DNA of 64,000 nt from Trebonia sp963843745 (GTDB taxonomy: Bacteria; Actinomycetota; Actinomycetes; Streptosporangiales; Streptosporangiaceae). Positions within the stretch are counted from its first letter, which is position 1. Each line of letters starts with the position of its first letter. Position numbers and translations under genes: made by a program. This document shows, in pieces, positions 45,740 through 54,955 of the stretch. The DNA lies in the NCBI GenBank assembly GCA_963843745.1, contig CAWJLP010000007.1:496001-560000 (forward strand), given 5' to 3'. Under the pieces are notes generated by a model. It was given only the letters and a program-made list of their open reading frames with translations. It was not told the origin of the DNA and did no database searches.

Positions 45740-47349
45740 GAATCCTCCTGAGCGGCGGGGGGCCCGGTCCCGGGCGTGCCGATGCCCGTGATGGGGCTGG
45801 CGTCCGCGGCCGGGGCGTCATCCTCGGCAAAGGCGTCCTCGGCTGGCGCCGTGTCGGCCCCGCCGGCCATCAGCCGGCCGAGTTCGGCGGCCGGCACGCC
45901 GGGGTCGCGGAAGCCGGTGATCTTGCCCTCGTACATGACGGCGATCCGGTCGGACAGCGCGTAGATCTCGTCGAGTTCCGAGGAGACGATGAGGACGGCG
46001 TCGCCCTGGTCGCGCCGCTCCACGATCCGCCGGTGCACGAACTCGATGGACCCGACGTCCAGGCCGCGGGTCGGCTGGCTGGCGATCAGCACCTTGTGCT
46101 CGCGGCCGAGCTCCCTGGCCAGGATGACCTTCTGCTGGTTCCCGCCGGACAGCGAGCCGGCCGGGGCTTCGGCCGAAGGGGTGCGGACGTCGAACTCCGC
46201 GATCCGCTCTTCGGCGTTCTTCGCGATCGCGGAAAGCTGGAGGTTGCCGCCGGAGGCGAATGGCGGGCGGTTGTACATGTCCAGGATGAGGTTCTCCGCT
46301 ATCGAGAACGGGCCGACGAGGCCGTCCTCGGTCCTGTCCTCGGGGACGTACGCGACGCCCGCCGCGAGCCTCGTCCGCGGCGTCGCGTGGGTGAGGTCGC
46401 GGCCGTCCAGCCGGACGCTGCCGGCCGCCGCGGGCCGCAGCCCCATCAGCGCCTCGCACAGCTCGGTCTGCCCGTTGCCCTGCACGCCGGCGATGCCGAG
46501 GATTTCCCCGGCCCGGACCTGGAAGGACATCCCGTTCACCCAGACCCGTCCGTCGTCGCCGGCCACGGTGAGCTTGTCCACGTCGAGGACCGTGGCGCCT
46601 GGCTTGGCCGGCGTCTTGCTGACCCGCAACTGCACGTTCCTGCCGACCATGAGGGACGCGAGGTCTTCGGCCGTCGCGTCCGGCGCGCGCTCGCCGACCA
46701 CCGCGCCGCGGCGCAGCACCGTGATCGTGTCGGCGATCGCCTGGACCTCTCTCAGCTTGTGCGAGATGAAGATGACCGACGTGCCGCCGTCCCGCAGCTG
46801 GCGCACGATGCGGAACAGCTCCTCGGTCTCCGCGGGGGTCAGTACCGCCGTGGGCTCGTCGAGGATCAGCACGTTCGCCTGGCGTACCAGCGCCTTGACG
46901 ATCTCCACCCGCTGCTGGATGCCGACCGGCAGGTCCTCCACCAGCGCGTCCGGGTCCACGTCGAGCCCGTACTGGTGGGAAAGCTCGGCGACCTCGCGGC
47001 GGGTGCGCCGCCGGTCGAGCAGGCCGACGCGGTCGGCCTGCTCGATGCCGAGCGTGACATTCTCCGCGACCGTGAAGACCGGCACCAGCATGAAGTGCTG
47101 GTGCACCATGCCGATGCCGGCCGCGATCGCGTCTTTCGGCGAGTGGAACCTCGCCTGGGTGCCATTTATGAGGATCTCGCCCTCGTCGGGCTGGATCAGC
47201 CCGTAGAGGACGTTCATCAGGGTGGACTTCCCCGCTCCGTTCTCACCGAGCAGGGCGTGGACTTGGCCAGGGGCTACCGAGAGGCTGATCCCGTCGTTCG
47301 CCACAAGAGCGCCGAACCTCTTGGTGATGCCCCTGAGCTCAAGTTCCAC
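45736..47349 (-). CDS. Nucleoside ABC transporter, dual ATP-binding protein (BmpB/YufO-like)
   Basis: 537 residues with two ABC domains in tandem. Domain 1: Walker A GENGAGKS (35-42), degenerate signature LPVGIQQRVEI, Walker B LILDEPTAVLTP. Domain 2: Walker A is degenerate (GVQGNGQTE), signature LSGGNQQKVILAREL, and the Walker B region reads ASQPTRGLDVGSIEFVH, without the catalytic Glu, as is usual for this family. Only site 1 is expected to hydrolyse ATP well. The acidic C-terminal tail (EDAFAEDDAPAADA) is unusual. Position between lipoprotein and permeases gives the function. Confidence 0.9.
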   Translation of the reverse strand: MELELRGITKRFGALVANDGISLSVAPGQVHALLGENGAGKSTLMNVLYGLIQPDEGEILINGTQARFHSPKDAIAAGIGMVHQHFMLVPVFTVAENVTLGIEQADRVGLLDRRRTRREVAELSHQYGLDVDPDALVEDLPVGIQQRVEIVKALVRQANVLILDEPTAVLTPAETEELFRIVRQLRDGGTSVIFISHKLREVQAIADTITVLRRGAVVGERAPDATAEDLASLMVGRNVQLRVSKTPAKPGATVLDVDKLTVAGDDGRVWVNGMSFQVRAGEILGIAGVQGNGQTELCEALMGLRPAAAGSVRLDGRDLTHATPRTRLAAGVAYVPEDRTEDGLVGPFSIAENLILDMYNRPPFASGGNLQLSAIAKNAEERIAEFDVRTPSAEAPAGSLSGGNQQKVILARELGREHKVLIASQPTRGLDVGSIEFVHRRIVERRDQGDAVLIVSSELDEIYALSDRIAVMYEGKITGFRDPGVPAAELGRLMAGGADTAPAEDAFAEDDAPAADASPITGIGTPGTGPPAAQEDS

Positions 47350-47367
47350 GTGTAACCGGCCGCGCGC

Positions 47368-48519
47368 TCAGGTAACCGGGCTCTTGGTCGGCGTCTGGAT
47401 GGACCCGTTCTCGATCCCGGCCTCGATGGTCTTCAGCTCCGACTGCAGCGAGGCCGGGACCACGCTGGCGAAGTCGTGGAACGGTGACAGGATGGCGCCG
47501 CCGTTGGCCAGCGTGCCGATGTACGTGCCGCCCTTGAACGAGCCGGACTGCGCCTGGAGCACCGCGTTCTTCACCGCGGACTGGATGCCCTTGGTCACGC
47601 TGGTGACGAAGTACTTGCAGTACTGCGCGGCGCTGACGCAGCCGTCGGTGTCCACCCACATCATGTTCACCTTGCCGCCGGCGTTGTCCGCGTCCTGGAC
47701 TGCCTTGGCGGCGCCCAGGCCCACGTTGCCGGCCACCGGGAAGATGATGTCCGCGCCTTCGCTGATGAACGTCTGGGTGACCGTCTGGCCCTTCGTCTGG
47801 TTGGTGAAGTCGCCGGTGAACTCGCCCTTCTGGGTCTGCTCGTTCCAGCCGAGCACCTGGACGTTGGTGTGGTGCTGCTTGTTGTAGTACTGCACGCCGT
47901 CCCAGTAGCCGTCCATGTAGATCGTCACGGTGCCGAAGTCCTCACCGCCGAACGTGGCGACCTTGCCGGTCTTGGTCATGCCCGCGGCCAGGTAACCGCC
48001 GAGGAAGCCGTCCTGCACGGTGTTGAACACCAGCTGGTCGATGTTGGTGTCCTTCGCGCCGGTGATGCACTGTGAGGCGTACGAGCAGTCGACGATCGCG
48101 AAGTTCTGCGTCGGGTGCGCGCTGGCCGCGCTTTCGGTCGCGGCCCCCATCAGGAAGCCCACGGTGACGATGATCCCGCACTTCTCGCCAAGGAACGAGT
48201 TGATGTTGGTCGTGTAGTCGCTCTGCGTCGTGGACTGCAGGTACTTGACCGTGATGTTCGGGTTAGCCGCGGCCGCCTCTTGCATGCCCTGCCAGGCGGA
48301 CTGGTTGAACGACTTGTCGTTGATGCCGCCGGTGTCGGTGACCATGCAGCCGAGGAAGCTGCTACCAGCCGCCGAGGCAGTGCTTGACGACGCCGCCGAT
48401 GACGACGCGCTTGACGTGCTCGACGACGATGGGGCGCTTGACGAGCTCGTGCCGCAGGCGGCGAGCAAAAGGCTCGTCGCGGCTATCGCAGCCGCCGCCA
48501 TCCACGGGGTATGTTTCAC
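47368..48519 (-). CDS. BMP-family nucleoside-binding lipoprotein
   Basis: 383 residues. Signal peptide with lipobox LLAAC (lipidated Cys22), then a Ser-rich tether of about 30 residues, then the basic membrane protein (BMP/PnrA-like) domain: FLGCMVTDTGGINDKSFNQSAWQGMQEAA, typical for purine nucleoside binding. Later motifs GADIIFPVAGNVGLGAAKAVQ and WVDTDGCVSAAQYCKYFVTSVTKG. GTG start at 48519. It is the first gene of the operon lipoprotein-ATPase-permease-permease-mutase and should deliver nucleosides to the permeases from the outer face of the membrane. Confidence 0.9.
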   Translation of the reverse strand: MKHTPWMAAAAIAATSLLLAACGTSSSSAPSSSSTSSASSSAASSSTASAAGSSFLGCMVTDTGGINDKSFNQSAWQGMQEAAAANPNITVKYLQSTTQSDYTTNINSFLGEKCGIIVTVGFLMGAATESAASAHPTQNFAIVDCSYASQCITGAKDTNIDQLVFNTVQDGFLGGYLAAGMTKTGKVATFGGEDFGTVTIYMDGYWDGVQYYNKQHHTNVQVLGWNEQTQKGEFTGDFTNQTKGQTVTQTFISEGADIIFPVAGNVGLGAAKAVQDADNAGGKVNMMWVDTDGCVSAAQYCKYFVTSVTKGIQSAVKNAVLQAQSGSFKGGTYIGTLANGGAILSPFHDFASVVPASLQSELKTIEAGIENGSIQTPTKSPVT

Positions 48520-48679
48520 CGTTCCTCCACTGGGACCAGATTGCCGGGTGCCCAGGCATCACGGGACTCCCCCCTAGCCCAGACTGCCCGAAAGAGTAAA
48601 ACCTGTAAACGTCCCCTGTGAAGGGGCGCGGTAGCACTGCGGCCTGGTCGTTGCCGAATCGGGACCGAGGTGGTGCTTG

Positions 48680-50062
48680 TTACCCGGGCAGGTTTGTGCC
48701 TTCGTACAGCGCGGTGCCCGGGAACTCGAGCTCGACGGTGAGGCCGCCGCCCGGCGTGTCCGCGAGCCGCACCGTACCGCCGTTGGACGTGACGAGCCGC
48801 TGCACGATTGCCAGGCCGAGGCCGGTGCCGGTCTGGCTGCCCGTGCTGAACCGCAGGAAGGCGCGGGACCGCTCCGGCGGAGGCATTCCCGGCCCGTCGT
48901 CGGCGATGGTCAGCGTGGTGCCCCCGCCGGAGCTGGCCACCGAGACCGTGACGCTTCCGCCGTGGTCGCCCAGCGCCTCGATCGCGTTGTCGATCAGGTT
49001 GTCCAGGATCTGCTCCAGGTGGCCGACGCCGAGGGAGACCTGCGCCTTGTCGTCGTCCGCCGCGTGCTCGGCCACCAGCTTCACGCCGTGCGCGTCCGCC
49101 ACCGGCTGCCAGGCCGCGACCCGTTCGGCCACCGCCGGGATGAGGTTGACGGGCACCACCCGCTCCGCCACGCTCTCCGCCCGCGCGGTGGCGAGCAGCC
49201 CGTCGACAAGCCGCGACAGCCGGGCGATTTCCTCCTGTGCCCCGGCGAGCTCGTCGGCCGCCGTCGGCGCGGAGTCCGCGGCGAGCAGGTCGAGGCGCAG
49301 CCGCAGGGCGGTCAGCGGGGTGCGCAGCTGGTGCGACGCGTCCGCGAGCATGACCCGGTGCCCGTGCACCAGCGTCTCGAGACGGCCGGCCATCATGTTG
49401 AACGTGGCGGCCATCCGGCGCACCTCTGGCGGGCCGGACCTGGTGACGGCGCGGACGGACAGCTCGCCGTCGGCGATCTGCCGTGCCGCGGTGTCGAGCC
49501 TGGCCAGCGGCTTGCTGACCCAGCGGGCGAAGTAGATCGCGATGGCCACGGCGGCCGCCATCGCGCCGCCCGCGAGCAGCGCCAGGTAGAGCCACAGGTC
49601 GTCGATGTTCTGGTTCAGCGCCCCGGTCGGGCGCTCGAGCACGACAGTGCCAATCGGCGTGCCGCCGTTCTTGCCGTCGTCCCAGACCGTCTGGACGGCG
49701 ATGACCCGGTCCTTGGTCAGCTCGGTGGTGGGGTCACCGCGCTCGTCCGCTTCGCTGACGAGCTGCTTCCACGCGTCGCGCGGCACGCCCTGCGACACCA
49801 CGACGTTGCCGTGCTCGTCGAGCACGAGCAGCTCGTCGTGCTCGCGGGCGGCCGACAGCAGCGCGGCGGACAGCGCCGGAGACGCGGTGTGGTCGCCGAG
49901 CCGTTCCTCCGCGAGGACGGCCAGCGACCGCGCGGTGGCGGCCGCGTCGTTGATGAACGCGTCCCGTTCGTGCGCGGCGGCGTTGAACGCGAGCGGCAGT
50001 ACGGCGGCGACCAGCACCGTCGCGGTCAGCGCGAGCAGGGCGAGGACGATCCGGCGGGTCAC
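48680..50062 (-). CDS. Sensor histidine kinase
   Basis: 460 residues. Two membrane helices (about 5-27 and 157-178) bracket a ~125-residue extracytoplasmic sensor; HAMP domain about 178-231; H-box DASHQLRTPL with His244; N-box NLIDNAIEAL; G-boxes DDGPGMP and GTGLGLAIV. The N-terminus of the H-box follows the usual EnvZ-like pattern. Its start overlaps the response regulator stop by 4 bases, so the regulator is translated first. The pair sits between the nucleoside importer operon and the salvage genes; the sensed signal is unknown. Confidence 0.9.
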   Translation of the reverse strand: MTRRIVLALLALTATVLVAAVLPLAFNAAAHERDAFINDAAATARSLAVLAEERLGDHTASPALSAALLSAAREHDELLVLDEHGNVVVSQGVPRDAWKQLVSEADERGDPTTELTKDRVIAVQTVWDDGKNGGTPIGTVVLERPTGALNQNIDDLWLYLALLAGGAMAAAVAIAIYFARWVSKPLARLDTAARQIADGELSVRAVTRSGPPEVRRMAATFNMMAGRLETLVHGHRVMLADASHQLRTPLTALRLRLDLLAADSAPTAADELAGAQEEIARLSRLVDGLLATARAESVAERVVPVNLIPAVAERVAAWQPVADAHGVKLVAEHAADDDKAQVSLGVGHLEQILDNLIDNAIEALGDHGGSVTVSVASSGGGTTLTIADDGPGMPPPERSRAFLRFSTGSQTGTGLGLAIVQRLVTSNGGTVRLADTPGGGLTVELEFPGTALYEGTNLPG

Positions 50063-50778
50063 AGGCTGGCTGCGGGCCGTTCAGCCCGCTCGACCGCGGG
50101 TTCGGCGGGGCGGTCGGCGAGCCGGAAGCCGTGGCCGTAGACCGTTTCGATGAGCGTGGGGTCGCCGAGCTTGCGGCGCAGCGCGGCCAGGTGCACGTCG
50201 AGCACCTTGGTCGGCCCGTACCAGTGCTCGTCCCACGCCCGTTCGACGATCTCCTGACGGCTCACCAGCCTGCCGGGGTCTGCGGCCAGGCACTCGAGGA
50301 TCGCGAACTCCTTCGGTGTCAGCGCGACCTCGGTGCCGGACACGGTGACCTTGCGCGTCCGCAGGTCGACGGTGAGCGGCCCGTGCCTGAGCACTTCGGT
50401 GCAGCCGCCGAGGCGCTGCCCGCGGCGCAGCACGGCCCGGATCCTGGCGAGCAGTTCGGCCAGGCCGAACGGCTTGACGAGGTAGTCGTCGGCGCCCTCG
50501 TCGAGCGCGAGCACCCGGTCCGCCTCTTCGCCGCGGGCGGTCACCACGATGATCGCCGCGTCGGAGGCCTCCCGGAGCTGGCGGCAGACGTCCACGCCGT
50601 CGATGTCCGGCAGCCCGAGGTCGAGGAGCACGACGTCGCTGGGCGCGCGGCGCAGCGCGTCGGCGCCCATGCCAACGCTGTCGGCGGTGTAGCCGGCCCG
50701 CTCTAGCCCGCGGACCAGCTGGGTAGCGATGCCCGGATCGTCTTCCACGACGAGCACAGAGACCTGCGGATAACTCAC
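50059..50778 (-). CDS. OmpR-family response regulator
   Basis: 239 residues: receiver domain 1-120 with acidic pocket VEDD (12-14), phosphoacceptor Asp53 (LLDLGLPD), Thr80 and Lys102 (VKPF); then a winged-helix DNA-binding domain (about 135-225: EVALTPKEFAILECLAADPGRLVSRQEIVERAW ... VDVHLAALRRKLGDP type). Complete receiver. Upstream, in the short divergent space 50779-50888, TTCTTAACC and ACCTGAAC lie close together and might be part of its own direct-repeat target, which would then also control the divergent membrane-protein gene. Confidence 0.9.
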   Translation of the reverse strand: MSYPQVSVLVVEDDPGIATQLVRGLERAGYTADSVGMGADALRRAPSDVVLLDLGLPDIDGVDVCRQLREASDAAIIVVTARGEEADRVLALDEGADDYLVKPFGLAELLARIRAVLRRGQRLGGCTEVLRHGPLTVDLRTRKVTVSGTEVALTPKEFAILECLAADPGRLVSRQEIVERAWDEHWYGPTKVLDVHLAALRRKLGDPTLIETVYGHGFRLADRPAEPAVERAERPAASL

Positions 50779-50888
50779 ACCTACAAGTTAGGCCGCGTGC
50801 CCCTGACTGAGGAAATTCAGCAGCATTCTTAACCAGACCTGAACTAGTTTGCGCGGCGTTGCAGAGGATCTCCGGCGACGCTGTGTGC

Positions 50889-51587
50889 GTGAGCGAAGGA
50901 CTCAGGCCGGGGACGGGCATGCACCGGGTCAGCCAATCCGAACCCGGCAGGTCGGGCGGCGCGGAGGGAAACGAGCGGCTGACCGCCATGACCGGTGCCG
51001 TGCTGCTGGTGCTGCTCGCCGCCGAGGGCTTCACAATCCTCAGCCTGCGCCAGCTGCTCACGCCGCACTTCTTCATCGGCATGCTGCTGCTCGGCCCGGT
51101 CGCGCTCAAGGCGGGGTCAACGGTCTACCGGTTCATCCGCTATTACGCCGGCAGCGCCCCGTACCGGCGCAAGGGACCCCCGGCACTGCTGCTGCGGCTG
51201 CTCGGCCCGGTGATCATCGCGTCAACGGCGGGAGTCTTCGGCACCGGGATCGCGCTCGCCGTCGCCGGCCCCGCCGGGCGGCAGCCCTGGCTGTTCCTGC
51301 ACAAGGCCTCGTTCGTCATCTGGTTCTGCGCGATGGCCATCCACGTGCTGGCCTACCTGCCCCGGCTGCCCAGGCTCCTTGCCAGCGAAGCCCGCGGCAC
51401 GGCGGCCGGGCAAGCCGAGGGCCCGGCGCCCCGGCCGGGCGGCGGCTACGGCGGCCGTGCTACGGCCGCGCTCGGCGGCCGTGGCCTGCGGCTCGCATTG
51501 CTCGTCGCCTCCCTGGTCGCGGGCCTGGTGATCGCCGTGCTCACCGTTCACCTGGCCGTGCCCTGGGGCTTCGGCGGGCCGCAATAG
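50889..51587 (+). CDS. Small polytopic membrane protein, possibly cytochrome b561-like
   Basis: About 232 residues from a GTG at 50889; the frame opens at 50859 (TTG) and an ATG at 50919 is also possible, and none has a strong ribosome-binding site. Four hydrophobic segments: AVLLVLLAAEGFTILSLRQLL, HFFIGMLLLGPVALKAGSTVY, VIIASTAGVFGTGIALAVAG and HKASFVIWFCAMAIHVLAYL, plus a C-terminal one. Histidines at the start of helices 2 and 4 and inside helix 4 resemble the heme ligands of b561/ferric-reductase-like proteins; heme binding is a guess. Divergent from the two-component system, so perhaps its target. Confidence 0.6.
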   Translation: MSEGLRPGTGMHRVSQSEPGRSGGAEGNERLTAMTGAVLLVLLAAEGFTILSLRQLLTPHFFIGMLLLGPVALKAGSTVYRFIRYYAGSAPYRRKGPPALLLRLLGPVIIASTAGVFGTGIALAVAGPAGRQPWLFLHKASFVIWFCAMAIHVLAYLPRLPRLLASEARGTAAGQAEGPAPRPGGGYGGRATAALGGRGLRLALLVASLVAGLVIAVLTVHLAVPWGFGGPQ

Positions 51588-51655
51588 CCGCAACTCCGCC
51601 GGACCTGACGCAATCCAGGGTTGCCAGTGTGGCGGACCCGGGGCACTGTTGTTTG

Positions 51656-53467
51656 ATGGCAATCAATTGGCCGGAGCTGCGTGTCGCCGCCATAGACGTG
51701 GCCAGCCGGGCGTACGCGCCCTATTCGCGGCTGCGCGTCGGCGCCGCCGGGCTGACCGGCGACGGGCGCGTCGTGACGGGCTGCAACGTCGAGAACGCGT
51801 CGTACGGGCTCACCCTGTGCGCCGAATGCGGGCTGGTCTCGGCCCTGCACGCCACGCCGCCGCCCGCGACGAACGGCGCCGTGCCCCCGCTGCTGATCGC
51901 GGTCGCGGTCGTCGCAGGGGACGGCGATCCCTTGCTGCCCTGCGGCCGCTGCCGCCAGCTCCTCCTCGAGGCGGGCGGTCCCGCGCTCCTCGTCGACACC
52001 GCCAGCGGGCCAGTTACCCTCGAGGACCTGCTTCCCGCCTCGTTCGGCACCGCTGACCTGGCCGCCCGCCGCGATCAGGCCGCGCCGCCCCCGCCGCCCC
52101 AGCCGAGTCACGGAAGCCAGTTGTTACACCAGCCCCAGGGGAGCGACCGCGCTATGCCAGACGTCGTATCACTGATCCGCGCCAAGCGGGATAACACCAG
52201 GCCGCTAACCGACGCGGAGATCGCCTGGCTCTTCGCCGCCTACGCCGACCAGACCGTCGCCGACGAGCAGATGGCCGCGCTGCTCATGGCGATCTACTTC
52301 AACGGTCTCACCGCCGGTGAGCTCAGGGCCTGGACGACCGAGATGATCGCGTCCGGCGAGACCCTGGACCTCAGCCACCTCAGCAGGCCGTCGGTCGACA
52401 AGCACTCGACGGGCGGGGTCGGTGACAAGGTGAGCCTGATCCTCGCGCCGCTGGTGGCGAGCTGCGGCGCAGCGGTGCCGCAGCTGTCCGGCCGCGGTCT
52501 CGGCCACACCGGCGGGACGCTGGACAAGCTGGAGTCGATCCCCGGCTGGCGCGCCAGTCTCAGCAACGAGGAGCTCACCCGGGCGCTCGCCGATCCGGGC
52601 GTCGTCATCGCCGCCGCCAGCGCCGGCCTGGCGCCCGCCGACCGCAGGCTGTACGCGCTGCGCGACGTGACGGGGACGGTCGAGTCGATCCCGCTGATCG
52701 CCAGCTCGATCATGTCCAAGAAGATCGCCGAGGGGACCCAGGCGCTTGTCCTCGACGTGAAGACCGGGTCGGGCGCCTTCATGCGGGACGAGGCGCGCGC
52801 CACGCAGCTCGCCCGCACGATGGTCGCCCTCGGCGCGGAGCACCACGTCCGCACCAGGGCGCTCGTCACCCGCATGGACACCCCGCTCGGCCGCGCCGTC
52901 GGCAACGCGCTCGAAGTCGAGGAAGCCGTCAAGGCGCTCACCGGAGCAGGCCCGGACGACCTGATGGAGGTCACCTTCGCGCTGGCCGAGCACATGCTGG
53001 AGCTCGCCGGCATCAACGCCAGCCCGGATGAGGCGATAGCCAGCGGCCGCGCGCTCGACACCTATCAGCGGATGATCAGGGCGCAGGGCGGCGACCCGGA
53101 CGCGCCGCTCCCGACGGCCAGGCACGTGCGGCATGCGCTGCTGGCCCCGGAGACCGGGTGGATAACAGGCCTGGACGCGCTCGCGGTCGGGATCGCGGCG
53201 TGGCGGCTGGGCGCGGGCCGCGCGCGCAAGGAGGATGATGTCAGCCACACGGCCGGCGTCCGCTGCCTCGCGAAACCAGGGGACCACGTCCGCCGCGGAC
53301 AGCCCATACTGGAGCTGCACGCCGACGACGAGTCACGCTTCGCCGCGGCGGCCGACGCGCTGGAAGCGGCCGGCACGGTCACGATCGGCAGCGCGCCGCC
53401 GCCCCGGACGCCGCTGGTCGTCAGCGTGATCAGCGCCGCAGATGTCGCAGACGAGGTGGGAGCGTAA
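51656..53467 (+). CDS. Cytidine deaminase fused in frame to thymidine phosphorylase
   Basis: One uninterrupted frame of 603 residues with two complete enzymes. Residues 1-137 are a cytidine deaminase: CAEC (Cys55, Glu57) and PCGRC (Cys96, Cys99) give the zinc and catalytic residues. Residues 167-603 are a pyrimidine-nucleoside phosphorylase (DeoA): DKHSTGGVGDKVSLILAPLV, GRGLGHTGGTLDKLESIPG, and the C-terminal domain with HTAGVRCLAKPGDHVRRGQP. The linker (AAPPPPPQPSHGSQLLHQPQGSDRA) has no stop. An internal ATG at 52154 preceded by AGGGGAG could also start a separate DeoA. Deaminates cytidine, then splits the uridine/thymidine. Adenosine deaminase follows 5 bases later. Confidence 0.85.
   Translation: MAINWPELRVAAIDVASRAYAPYSRLRVGAAGLTGDGRVVTGCNVENASYGLTLCAECGLVSALHATPPPATNGAVPPLLIAVAVVAGDGDPLLPCGRCRQLLLEAGGPALLVDTASGPVTLEDLLPASFGTADLAARRDQAAPPPPPQPSHGSQLLHQPQGSDRAMPDVVSLIRAKRDNTRPLTDAEIAWLFAAYADQTVADEQMAALLMAIYFNGLTAGELRAWTTEMIASGETLDLSHLSRPSVDKHSTGGVGDKVSLILAPLVASCGAAVPQLSGRGLGHTGGTLDKLESIPGWRASLSNEELTRALADPGVVIAAASAGLAPADRRLYALRDVTGTVESIPLIASSIMSKKIAEGTQALVLDVKTGSGAFMRDEARATQLARTMVALGAEHHVRTRALVTRMDTPLGRAVGNALEVEEAVKALTGAGPDDLMEVTFALAEHMLELAGINASPDEAIASGRALDTYQRMIRAQGGDPDAPLPTARHVRHALLAPETGWITGLDALAVGIAAWRLGAGRARKEDDVSHTAGVRCLAKPGDHVRRGQPILELHADDESRFAAAADALEAAGTVTIGSAPPPRTPLVVSVISAADVADEVGA
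52137..52143 (+). promoter_or_regulatory. Internal Shine-Dalgarno ahead of the DeoA part of the fusion
   Basis: AGGGGAG is 10 bases before the in-frame ATG at 52154, whose product would begin MPDVVSLIRAKRDN, like stand-alone DeoA proteins. It suggests that free DeoA may be made as well as the fusion. Confidence 0.5.
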
Positions 53468-53472
53468 GTCAG

Positions 53473-54579
53473 ATGAGCCCGACACCTGACCAGATCCGCG
53501 CCGTGCCGAAGGTGCTGCTGCACGATCACCTGGACGGCGGCCTGCGCCCGGAAACCGTCATCGAGCTCGCCAGGGAGACCGGCTACGACGGCCTGCCCAC
53601 CTACGACCCTGACGAGCTGACGACGCTGCTGACCGCGGGCGCGCACCGCGGCCACCTGAACCTGTACCTGGACGCGTTCCGGCACACGGTCGGCGTCATG
53701 CAGACCCCTGACGCGCTGCGGCGGGTCGCCGAGGAATGCGCCCAGGACCTGGCCGCCGACGGCATCGTGTACGCCGAGGTCCGCTTCGCCCCCGAGCTGC
53801 ACACCGAACGCGGCCTCACCCTCGACCAGGTGGTCGAGGCGGTCCTCGACGGCTTCGCCCGCGGCAGCAAGAACCGCCCGATCCGGGTGTACGCCCTGCT
53901 CACCGCGATGCGCACCGCGGCCCGCTCGCTCGAGATCGCGGAGCTCGCGGTCAAGTACCGCGACAAAGGCGTGGTCGGCTTCGACATCGCCGGCGCCGAG
54001 GCCGGCTGGCCGCCGAGCCGCCACCTGGACGCGTTCCAGTACATCCACAGGGAAAACTTCCACATCACGATCCACGCGGGGGAAGGGTACGGCCTGCCGT
54101 CGATCTGGGAGGCCGTGCAGTACTGCGGCACCGAGCGGCTCGGTCACGGCGTCCGGCTCGTCGAGGACATCGAGATCACCCCCGACGGCGCGATCCGCCT
54201 CGGCCGCCTCGCCAGCTATATCAGGGACCGGCGCATCCCGCTCGAGATCTGCCCGACCTCGAACGTGCAGACCGGCGCCGCGCCGTCGATCGAGCGGCAC
54301 CCGCTGCGGGTGCTCCGCCAGCTGCAGTTCCGGGTCACGGTCAACACCGACAACCGGCTGATGAGCCAGGTCACGCTGAGCTCAGAGTTCGAGGTGCTGG
54401 TACGCGAGTTCGGTTACGGCTGGTCGGACATCGAGTGGCTGACAATCAACGCGATGAAGAGCGCGTTCGCACCGTTCGACGAGCGCCTGCTGCTCATCAA
54501 CACGGTGATCAAGCCAGGCTTCGCCACCGCCCGCGCGATGAGCGACGCCTACGTCAACCCTGAGCTGCTCAGCCGCTAG
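53473..54579 (+). CDS. add: Adenosine deaminase
   Basis: Zinc enzyme turning adenosine into inosine, 368 residues. Metal ligands HDHLDG (His17, His19), catalytic HAGEGYG (the His and Glu), GHGVRL, and NTDNRLMS with the metal-binding Asp. All active-site residues of the ADA family are present; the usual second Asp of SLNTDD is Asn, as in many actinobacterial Add proteins. Starts 5 bases after the cdd-deoA stop, so it is co-transcribed and gives the purine arm of nucleoside salvage. Confidence 0.93.
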   Translation: MSPTPDQIRAVPKVLLHDHLDGGLRPETVIELARETGYDGLPTYDPDELTTLLTAGAHRGHLNLYLDAFRHTVGVMQTPDALRRVAEECAQDLAADGIVYAEVRFAPELHTERGLTLDQVVEAVLDGFARGSKNRPIRVYALLTAMRTAARSLEIAELAVKYRDKGVVGFDIAGAEAGWPPSRHLDAFQYIHRENFHITIHAGEGYGLPSIWEAVQYCGTERLGHGVRLVEDIEITPDGAIRLGRLASYIRDRRIPLEICPTSNVQTGAAPSIERHPLRVLRQLQFRVTVNTDNRLMSQVTLSSEFEVLVREFGYGWSDIEWLTINAMKSAFAPFDERLLLINTVIKPGFATARAMSDAYVNPELLSR

Positions 54580-54955
54580 GCCTCACTGGCCCGGGCGCCC
54601 GAATCCGCCGCCTCGTCGACGCCCCGGCTCGCCGCCCGCGCCGCATCCGATCCCCGTCATCCGGAACGGCCCCTGCCTCCTCTCACCCGCCGATGGCTCA
54701 CAACGGCTCCCTTCGCGGGGAGCCGTTCCGGCGCCTTCCGTCGTCCCGCATCGTGAGACGATCTTGACTTAGGAGCAGGAAACTACGCCAGAGCGCTGAT
54801 AACAGCAAGAAAAGCGCGGCGTTCTGCTCCTAAGTCGTGCGAACGCCCGCTGGTCACGTCCACCGCCGGTCGCAGCTGTGGCGGCAGCGATGATTTTCGC
54901 CGTCGCCGGCCGTCGGAGATGGCGGACCGAGACGGCAGGACGGGAGAGGAGACCG
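54580..54955. other. Intergenic region with a second long-armed hairpin
   Basis: No gene. GACTTAGGAGCAG (54766-54778) is exactly complementary to CTGCTCCTAAGTC (54824-54836); total length 71 bases, with an A-rich centre containing a smaller stem (ACGCC with GGCGT). Its architecture and length match the hairpin at 38535-38604 although arm sequences differ. It lies 187 bases after the add stop and 120 before the GyrI-like gene; a terminator is possible. Confidence 0.5.

Noticed and set aside
50849..51655. N-terminal extension of the cytidine deaminase ORF (about 269 codons)
   Set aside because: Out-of-phase shadow of the membrane protein gene; cytidine deaminase homologues start near the ATG at 51656.
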